A stretch of DNA of 5,253 nt, taken from the NCBI GenBank assembly GCA_003486725.1, contig DNGD01000057.1:1-5253 (forward strand), read 5' to 3'. The stretch's first letter is position 1. Each line of letters begins with the position of its first letter. A program made the position numbers and the translations under genes. Source of the stretch: Rhodospirillaceae bacterium (GTDB taxonomy: Bacteria > Pseudomonadota > Alphaproteobacteria > UBA9219). The notes under the pieces were generated by a model. The model searched no databases and had not been told where the DNA came from. It was given only the letters and a program-made list of their open reading frames with translations. Shown piece by piece: positions 1-5,173 of this stretch.

Positions 1-1
1 G

Positions 2-430
2 GTGATGATCGGCGACGACGTGGAAATCGGCGCGAACAGCTCGATCGATCGCGGCACGATTGTCTCCACCCGTATCGGCAACGGCACCAAGATCGATAAT
101 CAGGTTCAGATCGGCCACAATGTCGAAGTTGGCGAGAATTGCATGCTGTGCGGCCGCGTTGGCATTGCGGGCAGCTCGATTGTCGGCAACCGCGTGGTGC
201 TGGGCGGCGCGGTCGGCGTCGCGGATCACGTGAAGATCGGTGATGACTGCGTGGTGATGGGGATGAGCGGCGTGGCCGGTAACATCGCGCCGAAAAGTCT
301 CGTCGGCGGCCAGCCCGCTAAGCCTCGAGCAAAGATGATCGAGGACATGCGAAACATGAACCGGATCAAAGGCCTCGTCGAAAGAGTTGAAGAGCTTTCT
401 CACCGTCTGAAAGTGCTGGAGGGGCAGTAG
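2..430 (+). CDS. lpxD: UDP-3-O-acylglucosamine N-acyltransferase LpxD, C-terminal part
   Basis: LpxD transfers a 3-hydroxyacyl chain from acyl carrier protein to the 2-amino group of UDP-3-O-acyl-glucosamine, the third step of lipid A synthesis, in the cytoplasm. The gene enters from the left edge, so the N-terminal domain and first hexapeptide turns are missing. What remains is 142 codons of left-handed beta-helix, with repeated I-G-[DN]-x-x-x-[IV]-x steps. It contains the family block IGDDVEIGANSSIDRG and then DNQVQIGHNVEVG. The His in QIGHN (codon at 116-118) corresponds to the catalytic His of E. coli LpxD. The last ~30 residues (ERVEELSHRLKVLEG) form a short amphipathic helix, as LpxD proteins usually have. 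The first codon in the window is GTG (Val), not a start. fabZ and lpxA, which commonly follow lpxD, are absent here. Identification is secure. Confidence 0.95.
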   Translation: MMIGDDVEIGANSSIDRGTIVSTRIGNGTKIDNQVQIGHNVEVGENCMLCGRVGIAGSSIVGNRVVLGGAVGVADHVKIGDDCVVMGMSGVAGNIAPKSLVGGQPAKPRAKMIEDMRNMNRIKGLVERVEELSHRLKVLEGQ

Positions 431-460
431 GGAGCATTAGTATCGGCCCCCGGTTCAATC

Positions 461-500
461 CGCATGGATTCCTTAAGTATTGTAAGTTGGAATCCTTGCG
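461..500 (+). terminator. Long hairpin after lpxD, possible terminator
   Basis: Arms CGCATGGATTCC (461-472) and GGAATCCTTGCG (489-500) pair over 12 positions with one T-T mismatch (465/496), leaving a 16-base loop. It starts 30 bases after the lpxD stop codon, where the transcript would be expected to end. Only short T runs follow (TTT at 502-504, TTTT at 510-513), so it is not a textbook intrinsic terminator. It could instead protect the 3' end of the lpxD message or be a dispersed repeat. Confidence 0.45.
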
Positions 501-589
501 CTTTACCGCTTTTGGATAACAGAAGATTAATGTCAGGCCGTGTCGTTAACGAAATGTTCACGCTAACACTCTGAAAACATTAAATTATC

Positions 590-618
590 TTGCATTCTCT
601 CGACCCTTTGCTTATAAT
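590..618 (+). promoter_or_regulatory. Sigma-70 type promoter for the two unknown genes
   Basis: A perfect -10 box TATAAT (613-618) lies 17 bases after TTGCAT (590-595), which keeps the TTG of the -35 consensus. Transcription would start near 625, giving a leader of about 47 bases before the ATG at 672. The region is AT-rich (20 of 60 G+C at 541-600), as expected for a promoter. The -10 box and spacing are strong and the -35 box is weak. TCTCTC (596-601) and GAGAGA (626-631) flank the -10 box as an inverted pair, which may be chance. Confidence 0.6.
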
Positions 619-650
619 ACTGCAAGAGAGATTATTTCATTGCGACGAAA

Positions 651-663
651 CCTTTTCCAAAGG
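651..663 (+). promoter_or_regulatory. Small hairpin covering the ribosome binding site
   Basis: CCTTT (651-655) pairs perfectly with AAAGG (659-663) across a TCC loop. The right arm is most of the Shine-Dalgarno sequence AAAGGA (659-664), which lies 7 bases before the ATG at 672. The hairpin would partly hide the ribosome binding site. It is only 5 bp and may be weak or accidental. Confidence 0.3.
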
Positions 664-671
664 ATCAAAAA

Positions 672-1004
672 ATGACTTATAATGCGGCATCGCAATTAAC
701 GGAAACGATGGGAAACCCCATGTCAAGAAACCATCTCAAGCTGCGCGTTGATGATGAAGAAACACTCCGACTGGTTGCCGCGATAGATAGGCGAGCCCCG
801 AACACGCCACCAAAGGATTTGGGTTCGATTGGAAGGCAATTGTGGAAAGTGCATCAGGAATTCAACAGCCCAGAGCGCATGGATGCGTTAGATAACAGAA
901 TCGGAGAGATTCTTAAGGAAGTTGTGGCCTCCTTGCCCAAGCGGCCGAAGTGTGACGTGATCCGACAGAACAACACGAAGATACCGAAGAATCAGAAGCA
1001 CTAA
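672..1004 (+). CDS. Hypothetical protein, 110 aa
   Basis: I do not recognise this protein. The ATG at 672 has a good Shine-Dalgarno sequence (AAAGGA, 659-664, 7 bases upstream) and lies about 50 bases after a clear promoter, so the gene looks genuinely expressed. The protein is soluble and charged, with no signal peptide, membrane segment or cysteine cluster. Residues 1-17 contain two further Met codons (M13, M17) and could be a flexible leader. Residues 23-40 (LRVDDEETLRLVAAIDRR) and 49-90 look mostly helical. The tail (91-110) is basic and rich in Lys, Arg and Asn, and might bind nucleic acid, but no named domain is visible. Base composition is lower in GC than lpxD or glyA. A second unknown gene follows after 34 bases, probably in the same transcript. 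Function unknown. Confidence 0.7.
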   Translation: MTYNAASQLTETMGNPMSRNHLKLRVDDEETLRLVAAIDRRAPNTPPKDLGSIGRQLWKVHQEFNSPERMDALDNRIGEILKEVVASLPKRPKCDVIRQNNTKIPKNQKH

Positions 1005-1021
1005 TTTATTCAGAATAAATT
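1003..1021. repeat. Perfect 19-bp palindrome between the two unknown genes
   Basis: Arms AATTTATTC (1003-1011) and GAATAAATT (1013-1021) are exact reverse complements around a single A at 1012. The left arm overlaps the TAA stop (1002-1004) of the upstream gene, and the right arm ends 6 bases before the AAGAGGA ribosome binding site (1027-1033) of the next gene. As DNA it resembles an operator for a dimeric repressor. As RNA it gives an 8-bp A/U-rich stem with a CAG loop. It has no T run, so it is not an obvious terminator. Confidence 0.5.
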
Positions 1022-1038
1022 GAACAAAGAGGATTAAT

Positions 1039-1617
1039 ATGAAACGTCATAATCAGCCACGCGCGGAGCGCGCTCGCTTTAATGCAGTTGTTTTGCAGGC
1101 TGAGAGAAAATGCTATCATATTTATGCGGTACAGAAAGACGATTACATTTTCCGTGTGCAACACAAACTATGCCAATCGATTAGGGACAAAGAAATTTCT
1201 GCAAAAGAAGCTCTGGCGGTGATGAACAATAAAGAGGTTTGGGAAAGGTTCACTGCGCAAATCAAGATTGAGTGCCAAAGTGAAAAAGCAGCGGAAATCA
1301 AGGCTCATGAAAATGAGGCCATCCGGATCATAGCCAGAAACACACATTGGAAATCAGTGCTGGCCATGGGGCTGGTTATGTCCGTTCTCTCGCAACCTGT
1401 GGGGGATTTGTATCATCACGTCAAGGGAGCATTGACCGCGCGGGGACGCAAAGAACAGGTGCCAGCTCAAGCGACCTTATCAAAAGAAAAACAGGGGGCC
1501 ACAATTTCTGCCCACTGTTTTTATTTTGGCAACAGCTTCGCTTCACCGCAACAGCGCATTCCGTTTCTGCCAGACAAAACCCAACCAGCGGGTTTTGTGC
1601 CAGCTTGCCGCAGGTGA
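1039..1617 (+). CDS. Hypothetical protein, up to 192 aa, with an internal terminator
   Basis: I do not recognise this protein. The ATG at 1039 has a strong Shine-Dalgarno sequence (AAGAGGA, 1027-1033, 5 bases upstream). The gene follows the 110-aa gene by 34 bases, so they are probably co-transcribed. Residues 1-104 are charged and helical, with a basic N-terminus and Cys25, Cys45 and Cys79. Residues 105-120 (WKSVLAMGLVMSVLSQ) are hydrophobic and could be one weak membrane segment. Residues 121-150 are polar. From about residue 150 the coding sequence runs through a strong intrinsic terminator (1487-1527), and from 1574 through a second dyad. The last ~30 residues, rich in Pro, Gln and Phe, look like translated non-coding DNA. 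The original stop may have been lost, or the message may normally end before the stop. GC is low (23 of 60 at 1081-1140). Function unknown. Confidence 0.65.
   Translation: MKRHNQPRAERARFNAVVLQAERKCYHIYAVQKDDYIFRVQHKLCQSIRDKEISAKEALAVMNNKEVWERFTAQIKIECQSEKAAEIKAHENEAIRIIARNTHWKSVLAMGLVMSVLSQPVGDLYHHVKGALTARGRKEQVPAQATLSKEKQGATISAHCFYFGNSFASPQQRIPFLPDKTQPAGFVPACRR
1482..1527 (+). terminator. Intrinsic terminator, bidirectional, inside the 192-codon gene
   Basis: AAAAACAG (1487-1494) pairs with CTGTTTTT (1515-1522). After one G-A mismatch, GGGC (1496-1499) pairs with GCCC (1510-1513), leaving a 10-base loop. TTTTTATTTT (1518-1527) forms the U tract. On the opposite strand the A-rich stretch at 1482-1491 gives an equivalent U tract, so it could stop transcription both ways. 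It is the best terminator in the window, yet it lies in frame inside the open reading frame that ends at 1617. Confidence 0.75.
1574..1598. terminator. Second dyad, possible terminator
   Basis: ACAAAACCC (1574-1582) and GGGTTTTGT (1590-1598) are perfect 9-bp reverse complements with a 7-base loop. The only T run is the TTTT within the right arm, so termination would be weak. The dyad is flanked by direct repeats of TGCCAG (1568-1573 and 1598-1603). It lies 19 bases before the stop codon of the upstream reading frame and about 70 bases before the queH start. Confidence 0.4.
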
Positions 1618-1629
1618 TCCCTTTGTGCG

Positions 1630-1659
1630 TTGTTTGCTGTTGTGCCAACGTGGTATACA
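1630..1659 (+). promoter_or_regulatory. Possible promoter for queH
   Basis: TATACA (1654-1659) is preceded directly by TGG, giving an extended -10 motif. TTGTTT (1630-1635) lies 18 bases upstream as a weak -35 box. The predicted start, near 1666, is only a few bases before the ATG at 1669, which would give a nearly leaderless message. A promoter is expected here because two terminator-like structures lie just upstream. Confidence 0.3.
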
Positions 1660-1668
1660 AAAGCTGTA

Positions 1669-2301
1669 ATGCATACTAGCCAACCAATCCTTTATGAGCT
1701 TCCCCAGAATGTACCTTCGCCAACGAAGGTTCTTCTGCATGTCTGCTGTGCGCCGTGTTCTTGCGCGATCCTTGAGGGGATGAAGGCGTCGGGCATCGAT
1801 GTGACCGTCTTCTTTTACAACCCGAATATCCACCCGCTTGAAGAATATGAAACCCGCAAGGCCGAGGTCGTGCGCTTTGCACAGAAGCTGGGCGTGCCCA
1901 TGGTCGATGCCGATTACGATGTGGACAATTGGCGCGCGCGGGTAAGGGGGCTTGAAGGCGAGCCCGAACGCGGCAAGCGGTGCGAGGTTTGCTTTGCCCT
2001 GCGGCTGGAGCGGACGGCGCTTTACGCTCATGAGAACGGCTTTCCTTTTATTGCGACCAGCCTGTCGATCTCGCGGCACAAAAATCAGGAGCAGGTGCAC
2101 GGGGCGGGCTTTGGCGCGGCCTCGCGCTATGACGCTGTGCGCTTTTGGGACTATAATTGGCGGCAAAAAGGCGGTGCGGATCGCGGCGCGGCGCTGGCCA
2201 AGGAAGAAGGTTTTTACCGTCAAAACTATTGCGGCTGCGTGTTTTCACAGCGAAATACGCCGAAAACGACCGTTCCGGCGACCGAAAAGCCAGCAGAATA
2301 A
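1669..2301 (+). CDS. queH: Epoxyqueuosine reductase QueH
   Basis: QueH (COG1636, formerly DUF208) reduces epoxyqueuosine to queuosine at tRNA position 34, the last step of queuosine synthesis. It replaces the unrelated cobalamin-dependent QueG in some bacteria. The 210-residue protein has the family's cysteine pattern: VCCAPCSC (Cys26, 27, 30, 32), KRCEVC (Cys105, 108) and YCGC (Cys188, 190). These serve the iron-sulfur and metal centre. Other family marks are FFYNPNIHP (48-56), ATSLSISRHKNQ (129-140) and FWDYNWRQKGG (159-169). The final ~15 residues are a polar tail. I chose the ATG at 1669: it gives a normal N-terminus before the LLHVCC block, whereas the TTG at 1630 would add 13 residues. 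There is no clear Shine-Dalgarno sequence, which fits a leaderless start. rpiB follows after 38 bases. Identification is strong; the start is less sure. Confidence 0.93.
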   Translation: MHTSQPILYELPQNVPSPTKVLLHVCCAPCSCAILEGMKASGIDVTVFFYNPNIHPLEEYETRKAEVVRFAQKLGVPMVDADYDVDNWRARVRGLEGEPERGKRCEVCFALRLERTALYAHENGFPFIATSLSISRHKNQEQVHGAGFGAASRYDAVRFWDYNWRQKGGADRGAALAKEEGFYRQNYCGCVFSQRNTPKTTVPATEKPAE

Positions 2302-2339
2302 GTCTTGGCTTTTGCCGGAAGCCTTATTAAGGTTCGTTT

Positions 2340-2792
2340 ATGACAAATAAAACCATATATCTGGCCTCGGATCACAGAGGCATCTCGTTAAAGCTTATTC
2401 TGGCCGCTTGGCTAAAGGATCAGGGCTATGATGTTCACGATTTGGGGCCGCAAGACACCCTGTTGCGCGTCAATGCCTCCGATTATGCCGTGCAGTTGGT
2501 CGGTGCGATGCGTGAGGACAAGGATTCGCGCGGCGTTTTGATCTGCGGCACGGGGCAGGCGATGGCGATGACGGCCAACCGCTTTGCGCATATCCGCGCG
2601 GCGCTCTGCACCAACGGCTTTATGGCGCGCATGGCGCGTGAGCACAATGACGCGAATGTTCTGTGCCTTGGCGCAGAATTGGTGGGTGAAGGGCTGGCGT
2701 TTGATTGCCTGCGCACCTTCTTGGGGACAGAGGCGCTGGGGGGCCGCTATGCCGAGCGGTGCCAGATTTTAAAGGATTTGGGTGGGCTTTAA
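2340..2792 (+). CDS. rpiB: Ribose 5-phosphate isomerase B (RpiB/LacAB family), divergent
   Basis: RpiB interconverts ribose 5-phosphate and ribulose 5-phosphate in the pentose phosphate pathway. The 150-aa length is typical. Family marks are the N-terminal strand and ASDHRG (Asp11, His12), the catalytic Cys in ICGTG (Cys69), ANRF (79-82), the active-site EHNDANVL (His102, Asn103, Asp104), and GGRYAER (Arg136, Arg140). TAAGG at 2328-2332 lies 7 bases before the ATG. Two motifs depart from the usual pattern. The DYPxxA segment is DYA (48-50), apparently three residues short, and the glycine usual after CGTGx is Ala74, within the phosphate-binding loop. Catalytic residues remain, so activity is likely, but another phosphosugar substrate is possible. 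Its product would feed RibB, which starts at the end of the window. glyA follows after 22 bases. Confidence 0.88.
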   Translation: MTNKTIYLASDHRGISLKLILAAWLKDQGYDVHDLGPQDTLLRVNASDYAVQLVGAMREDKDSRGVLICGTGQAMAMTANRFAHIRAALCTNGFMARMAREHNDANVLCLGAELVGEGLAFDCLRTFLGTEALGGRYAERCQILKDLGGL

Positions 2793-2799
2793 TTCAATT

Positions 2800-2805
2800 G
2801 AAAGG
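2800..2805 (+). promoter_or_regulatory. Ribosome binding site that decides the glyA start
   Basis: GAAAGG lies 9 bases before the ATG at 2815 but only 3 bases before the ATG at 2809. The spacing favours 2815, which also gives the N-terminus expected for this family ([14 protein letters not shown]). Confidence 0.6.
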
Positions 2806-2814
2806 TGCATGGAA

Positions 2815-4095
2815 ATGAACGGTTTCTTTCTTGATAGCCTTGAGCAGCGTGATCCTGAATTATATGTTTCGGTCAAAGAAGAGCTGGCGCGGCAGCAGAA
2901 TAATATCGAGCTGATCGCGTCCGAAAACATCGTCTCCCGCGCCGTGCTGGAGGCGCAAGGCTCCATCCTGACCAACAAATACGCCGAAGGTTATCCCGGC
3001 AAACGCTATTATGGCGGCTGCGAAAAAGTGGACATCGCCGAGAATCTCGCGATTGAACGTGCGTGCAAATTGTTTGGTTGCGCTTTTGCCAATGTGCAGC
3101 CCCATTCGGGCGCGCAGGCGAACGAAGCCGTGTTTCTCGCGCTGCTTCAACCGGGCGATACGTTTATGGGTCTTTCGATGGCAGCGGGTGGGCATTTGAC
3201 CCACGGCGCTTCGGTCAGCATGTCCGGCAAATGGTTCAAGGCGATCCCTTATGGCGTTCGCGCCGAAGACGGCCTTATCGATATGGACGAGATGGAAAGG
3301 CTTGCGCGCGAGCATAAGCCGAAACTCATCATCACGGGCGGTTCGGCCTATCCGCGCATCATCGACTTCGCGCGTTTCCGCAAGATTGCGGATGAAGTCG
3401 GCGCGTATTTTATGGTCGATATGGCGCATTTTGCGGGTCTTGTGGCGGGCGGCGTGTTCCCTACACCGGTGCCGCATGCGCATATCACGACGACGACGAC
3501 GCATAAAACCTTGCGCGGGCCACGCGGCGGCATGATCCTCACCAACGATCCGGATCTGGCGAAGAAGATCAATTCTGCCGTGTTTCCCGGTCTGCAAGGC
3601 GGGCCCTTGATGCATGTGATTGCGGCCAAGGCCGTGATGCTGGGTGAGGCGTTGCAGCCGTCGTTCAAGGACTACGCCAAGGCCGTGATCGAAAACGCGC
3701 AAACGCTGGCGGCGACGCTGGTGAAGCACGGCTTTAATATCGTGTCGGGCGGGACGGACAGCCATCTGATCCTTGTCGATCTGCGGCCCAAGAACCTGAC
3801 GGGTAAGACGAGCGACAAGAGCCTTGAGCGCGCCAACATCACCTGCAACAAAAACGGCATTCCGTTCGATCCGTTGCCACCGGCGGTGACATCGGGTGTG
3901 CGGCTGGGAAGCCCCGCCGCCACGACGCGTGGCTTTGGTCGCGCCGAGTTTGTGATGGTGGGTGATTTGATTGCCGAAGTTCTGGATGGCCTCGCCAAGG
4001 TTGGCGTTGAGGGCGATAACAGCGCGACGGAAAAGTCTGTTCAAAAGCGAGTGATTGAACTCTGCCAACGTTTTCCCATTTATCCAGAGAGGTAA
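2815..4095 (+). CDS. glyA: Serine hydroxymethyltransferase GlyA
   Basis: GlyA converts serine and tetrahydrofolate to glycine and 5,10-methylene-tetrahydrofolate, the main source of one-carbon units for purines, thymidylate and methionine. It is a cytoplasmic enzyme that uses pyridoxal phosphate. The 426-aa length is normal. Conserved blocks occur in order: ELIASEN (33-39), [16 protein letters not shown] (54-69), [11 protein letters not shown] (97-107), LTHG (128-131) and [13 protein letters not shown] (201-213). The [15 protein letters not shown] block follows, with cofactor-binding Lys231 (codon 3505-3507), then GLQGGP and [15 protein letters not shown]. The Thr run is coded by five identical ACG codons (3487-3501). 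An upstream GTG (2782) and ATG (2809) are in frame, but spacing to the ribosome binding site and family alignment favour 2815. nrdR begins 3 bases after the stop, with its ribosome binding site inside the end of glyA, so the two are probably translated together. Identification is secure. Confidence 0.97.
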   Translation: MNGFFLDSLEQRDPELYVSVKEELARQQNNIELIASENIVSRAVLEAQGSILTNKYAEGYPGKRYYGGCEKVDIAENLAIERACKLFGCAFANVQPHSGAQANEAVFLALLQPGDTFMGLSMAAGGHLTHGASVSMSGKWFKAIPYGVRAEDGLIDMDEMERLAREHKPKLIITGGSAYPRIIDFARFRKIADEVGAYFMVDMAHFAGLVAGGVFPTPVPHAHITTTTTHKTLRGPRGGMILTNDPDLAKKINSAVFPGLQGGPLMHVIAAKAVMLGEALQPSFKDYAKAVIENAQTLAATLVKHGFNIVSGGTDSHLILVDLRPKNLTGKTSDKSLERANITCNKNGIPFDPLPPAVTSGVRLGSPAATTRGFGRAEFVMVGDLIAEVLDGLAKVGVEGDNSATEKSVQKRVIELCQRFPIYPER

Positions 4096-4098
4096 CCC

Positions 4099-4563
4099 AT
4101 GCGCTGCCCGTTTTGTGGATATGATGATACTCAAGTAAAAGACAGTCGCCCAAGCGAGGATAACGCCGCGATCCGTCGCCGTCGTTCCTGCCCGAATTGC
4201 GATGCGCGCTTCACGACGTTTGAGCGCGTGCAACTGCGCGAGTTGTTCGTGATGAAAAACGACGGCACGAAAAAGCCGTTCGATCGCGACAAGCTGGCGC
4301 GCTCGATGCGCATTGCGCTCCGCAAGCGCCCCGTGGATGAGGAAAAGCTGGAGCAGGTCATCAACGGCCTCGTGCGCCAGATGGAAACGATGGGCGATGG
4401 CGAGATCACGACGAAACAAATCGGCGAGATGGTGATGGAGACGCTGCGACGTCTGGATCACGTCGCGTATGTTCGTTATGCCTCCGTTTATCGCGATTTC
4501 CGCACACCCGCAGACTTTAACGAGTTCGTCGATCTGCTGAAACACGAAGCAAGCGCGGGTTAG
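4099..4563 (+). CDS. nrdR: Transcriptional repressor NrdR
   Basis: NrdR represses ribonucleotide reductase genes when dATP is high, by binding paired NrdR boxes upstream of nrd operons. The 154-aa protein has the usual layout. A zinc ribbon is built from Cys3, Cys6, Cys31 and Cys34 (MRCPFC and RRRSCPNC), with the basic stretch RRRR at 26-29. An ATP-cone nucleotide-binding domain spans about residues 45-135, starting at [21 protein letters not shown]. The C-terminus ends soon after [17 protein letters not shown] (4086-4092) lies 6 bases before the ATG and overlaps the end of glyA. In many alphaproteobacteria nrdR sits between glyA and the rib genes, as here, so its neighbours are not its known targets. 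I saw no obvious NrdR box pair in the window. Identification is secure. Confidence 0.96.
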   Translation: MRCPFCGYDDTQVKDSRPSEDNAAIRRRRSCPNCDARFTTFERVQLRELFVMKNDGTKKPFDRDKLARSMRIALRKRPVDEEKLEQVINGLVRQMETMGDGEITTKQIGEMVMETLRRLDHVAYVRYASVYRDFRTPADFNEFVDLLKHEASAG

Positions 4564-4573
4564 ACCCAATCTT

Positions 4574-5173
4574 ATGTTCACGGGCATCATTCAGGACATC
4601 GGCACGATTGCCGTGATCGAAAAGGCTGGCGATTGGGTCATCACCATCGCGGCGTCGCCTGCACTTTTGGGATCGCTTTCTCTGGGCGCTTCGGTCGCGT
4701 GCAGCGGCGTGTGTCTGACGGTCATCCGTTTCACGGACGAGGATTTTACGGTGCAAGCCTCCGGCGAGACTTTGTCCAAAACCACGCTGGGCGCTTGGCA
4801 GGTTGGCACAAAAATCAATCTGGAACGTGCCTTGCGTATGGGTGACGAGCTTGGCGGACATATGGTGTCCGGCCATGTGGACGGGATCGCCCGCGTAGTC
4901 TCGCTCACGCCGGAAGGCGATAGTCTGCGGTTCCAATTTGAAATCCCCGCAGAATTTCTTTCTTTTCTGGCACCGAAAGGCTCCATCACGCTCGACGGCA
5001 TTTCTCTGACGGTCAATGAGGTCGACGGCAATATTTTTGGTGTGAATATCATTCCGCACACGCAAACGGCGACGACGCTGGGCGAGAAGAAGGTCGTCGA
5101 CACGCTGAACTTCGAAATCGATCTTATCGCACGTTATGTCGGGCGGATGCTCGATCAAAGAGGGCGTGCTTAA
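4574..5173 (+). CDS. ribE: Riboflavin synthase, alpha subunit
   Basis: This enzyme (called ribE in many genomes, ribC in E. coli) combines two molecules of 6,7-dimethyl-8-ribityllumazine into riboflavin and a pyrimidine by-product that is recycled. The 199-aa length is typical. Two lumazine-binding repeats are visible. The N-terminal one starts MFTGIIQDIG and contains SGVCLTV (44-50, conserved Cys47). The C-terminal one starts GGHMVSGHVDG (94-104) and contains SITLDGISLTVNEV (137-150). In the first repeat Ser44 takes the place of the Asn often seen before GxCLTV. The ATG at 4574 is 10 bases after the nrdR stop and has no clear Shine-Dalgarno sequence, which suggests translation coupled to nrdR. 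The stop overlaps the next start as TAATG. ribD, common just before ribE in related genomes, is not here, and no FMN riboswitch precedes the gene. Identification is secure. Confidence 0.95.
   Translation: MFTGIIQDIGTIAVIEKAGDWVITIAASPALLGSLSLGASVACSGVCLTVIRFTDEDFTVQASGETLSKTTLGAWQVGTKINLERALRMGDELGGHMVSGHVDGIARVVSLTPEGDSLRFQFEIPAEFLSFLAPKGSITLDGISLTVNEVDGNIFGVNIIPHTQTATTLGEKKVVDTLNFEIDLIARYVGRMLDQRGRA

Noticed and set aside
590..631. TTGCA/TGCAA and TCTCTC/GAGAGA pairs around the -10 box as a single operator.
   Set aside because: Each pair is inverted, but their order is crossed, so they cannot form one continuous dyad. They are probably chance matches in simple sequence.
1630..1668. TTG at 1630 as the queH start.
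   Set aside because: It adds 13 residues not expected in the family, has no ribosome binding site, and would overlap the proposed promoter. The ATG at 1669 is preferred.
1347..1679. Reading frame overlapping the 3' part of the 192-codon gene in another frame.
   Set aside because: No Shine-Dalgarno sequence, no recognisable motif, and it runs through both terminator-like dyads. It could matter only if the 192-codon gene is frameshifted, for which I see no evidence.
1543..2223. Antisense reading frame of 226 codons opposite queH.
   Set aside because: Composition is that of a shadow of queH; there is no family motif and no convincing start context.
2307..2323. Hairpin GGCTT/AAGCC between queH and rpiB as a terminator.
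   Set aside because: The stem is only 5 bp, with a 7-base loop and no U tract. The 38-base gap is compatible with co-transcription.
2782..2814. GTG at 2782 or ATG at 2809 as the glyA start.
   Set aside because: The GTG overlaps the end of rpiB and lacks a ribosome binding site. The ATG at 2809 is too close to GAAAGG. The ATG at 2815 matches the family N-terminus.
4564..4573. FMN riboswitch in front of the riboflavin genes.
   Set aside because: Only 10 bases separate nrdR and ribE, and ribB overlaps ribE, so there is no room for the element.
2860..4590. Very long antisense reading frame (576 codons, - strand) opposite glyA and nrdR.
   Set aside because: It lies wholly opposite well-conserved genes, has no recognisable domain, and is rich in His and Arg as expected from the complement of GC-rich coding DNA.
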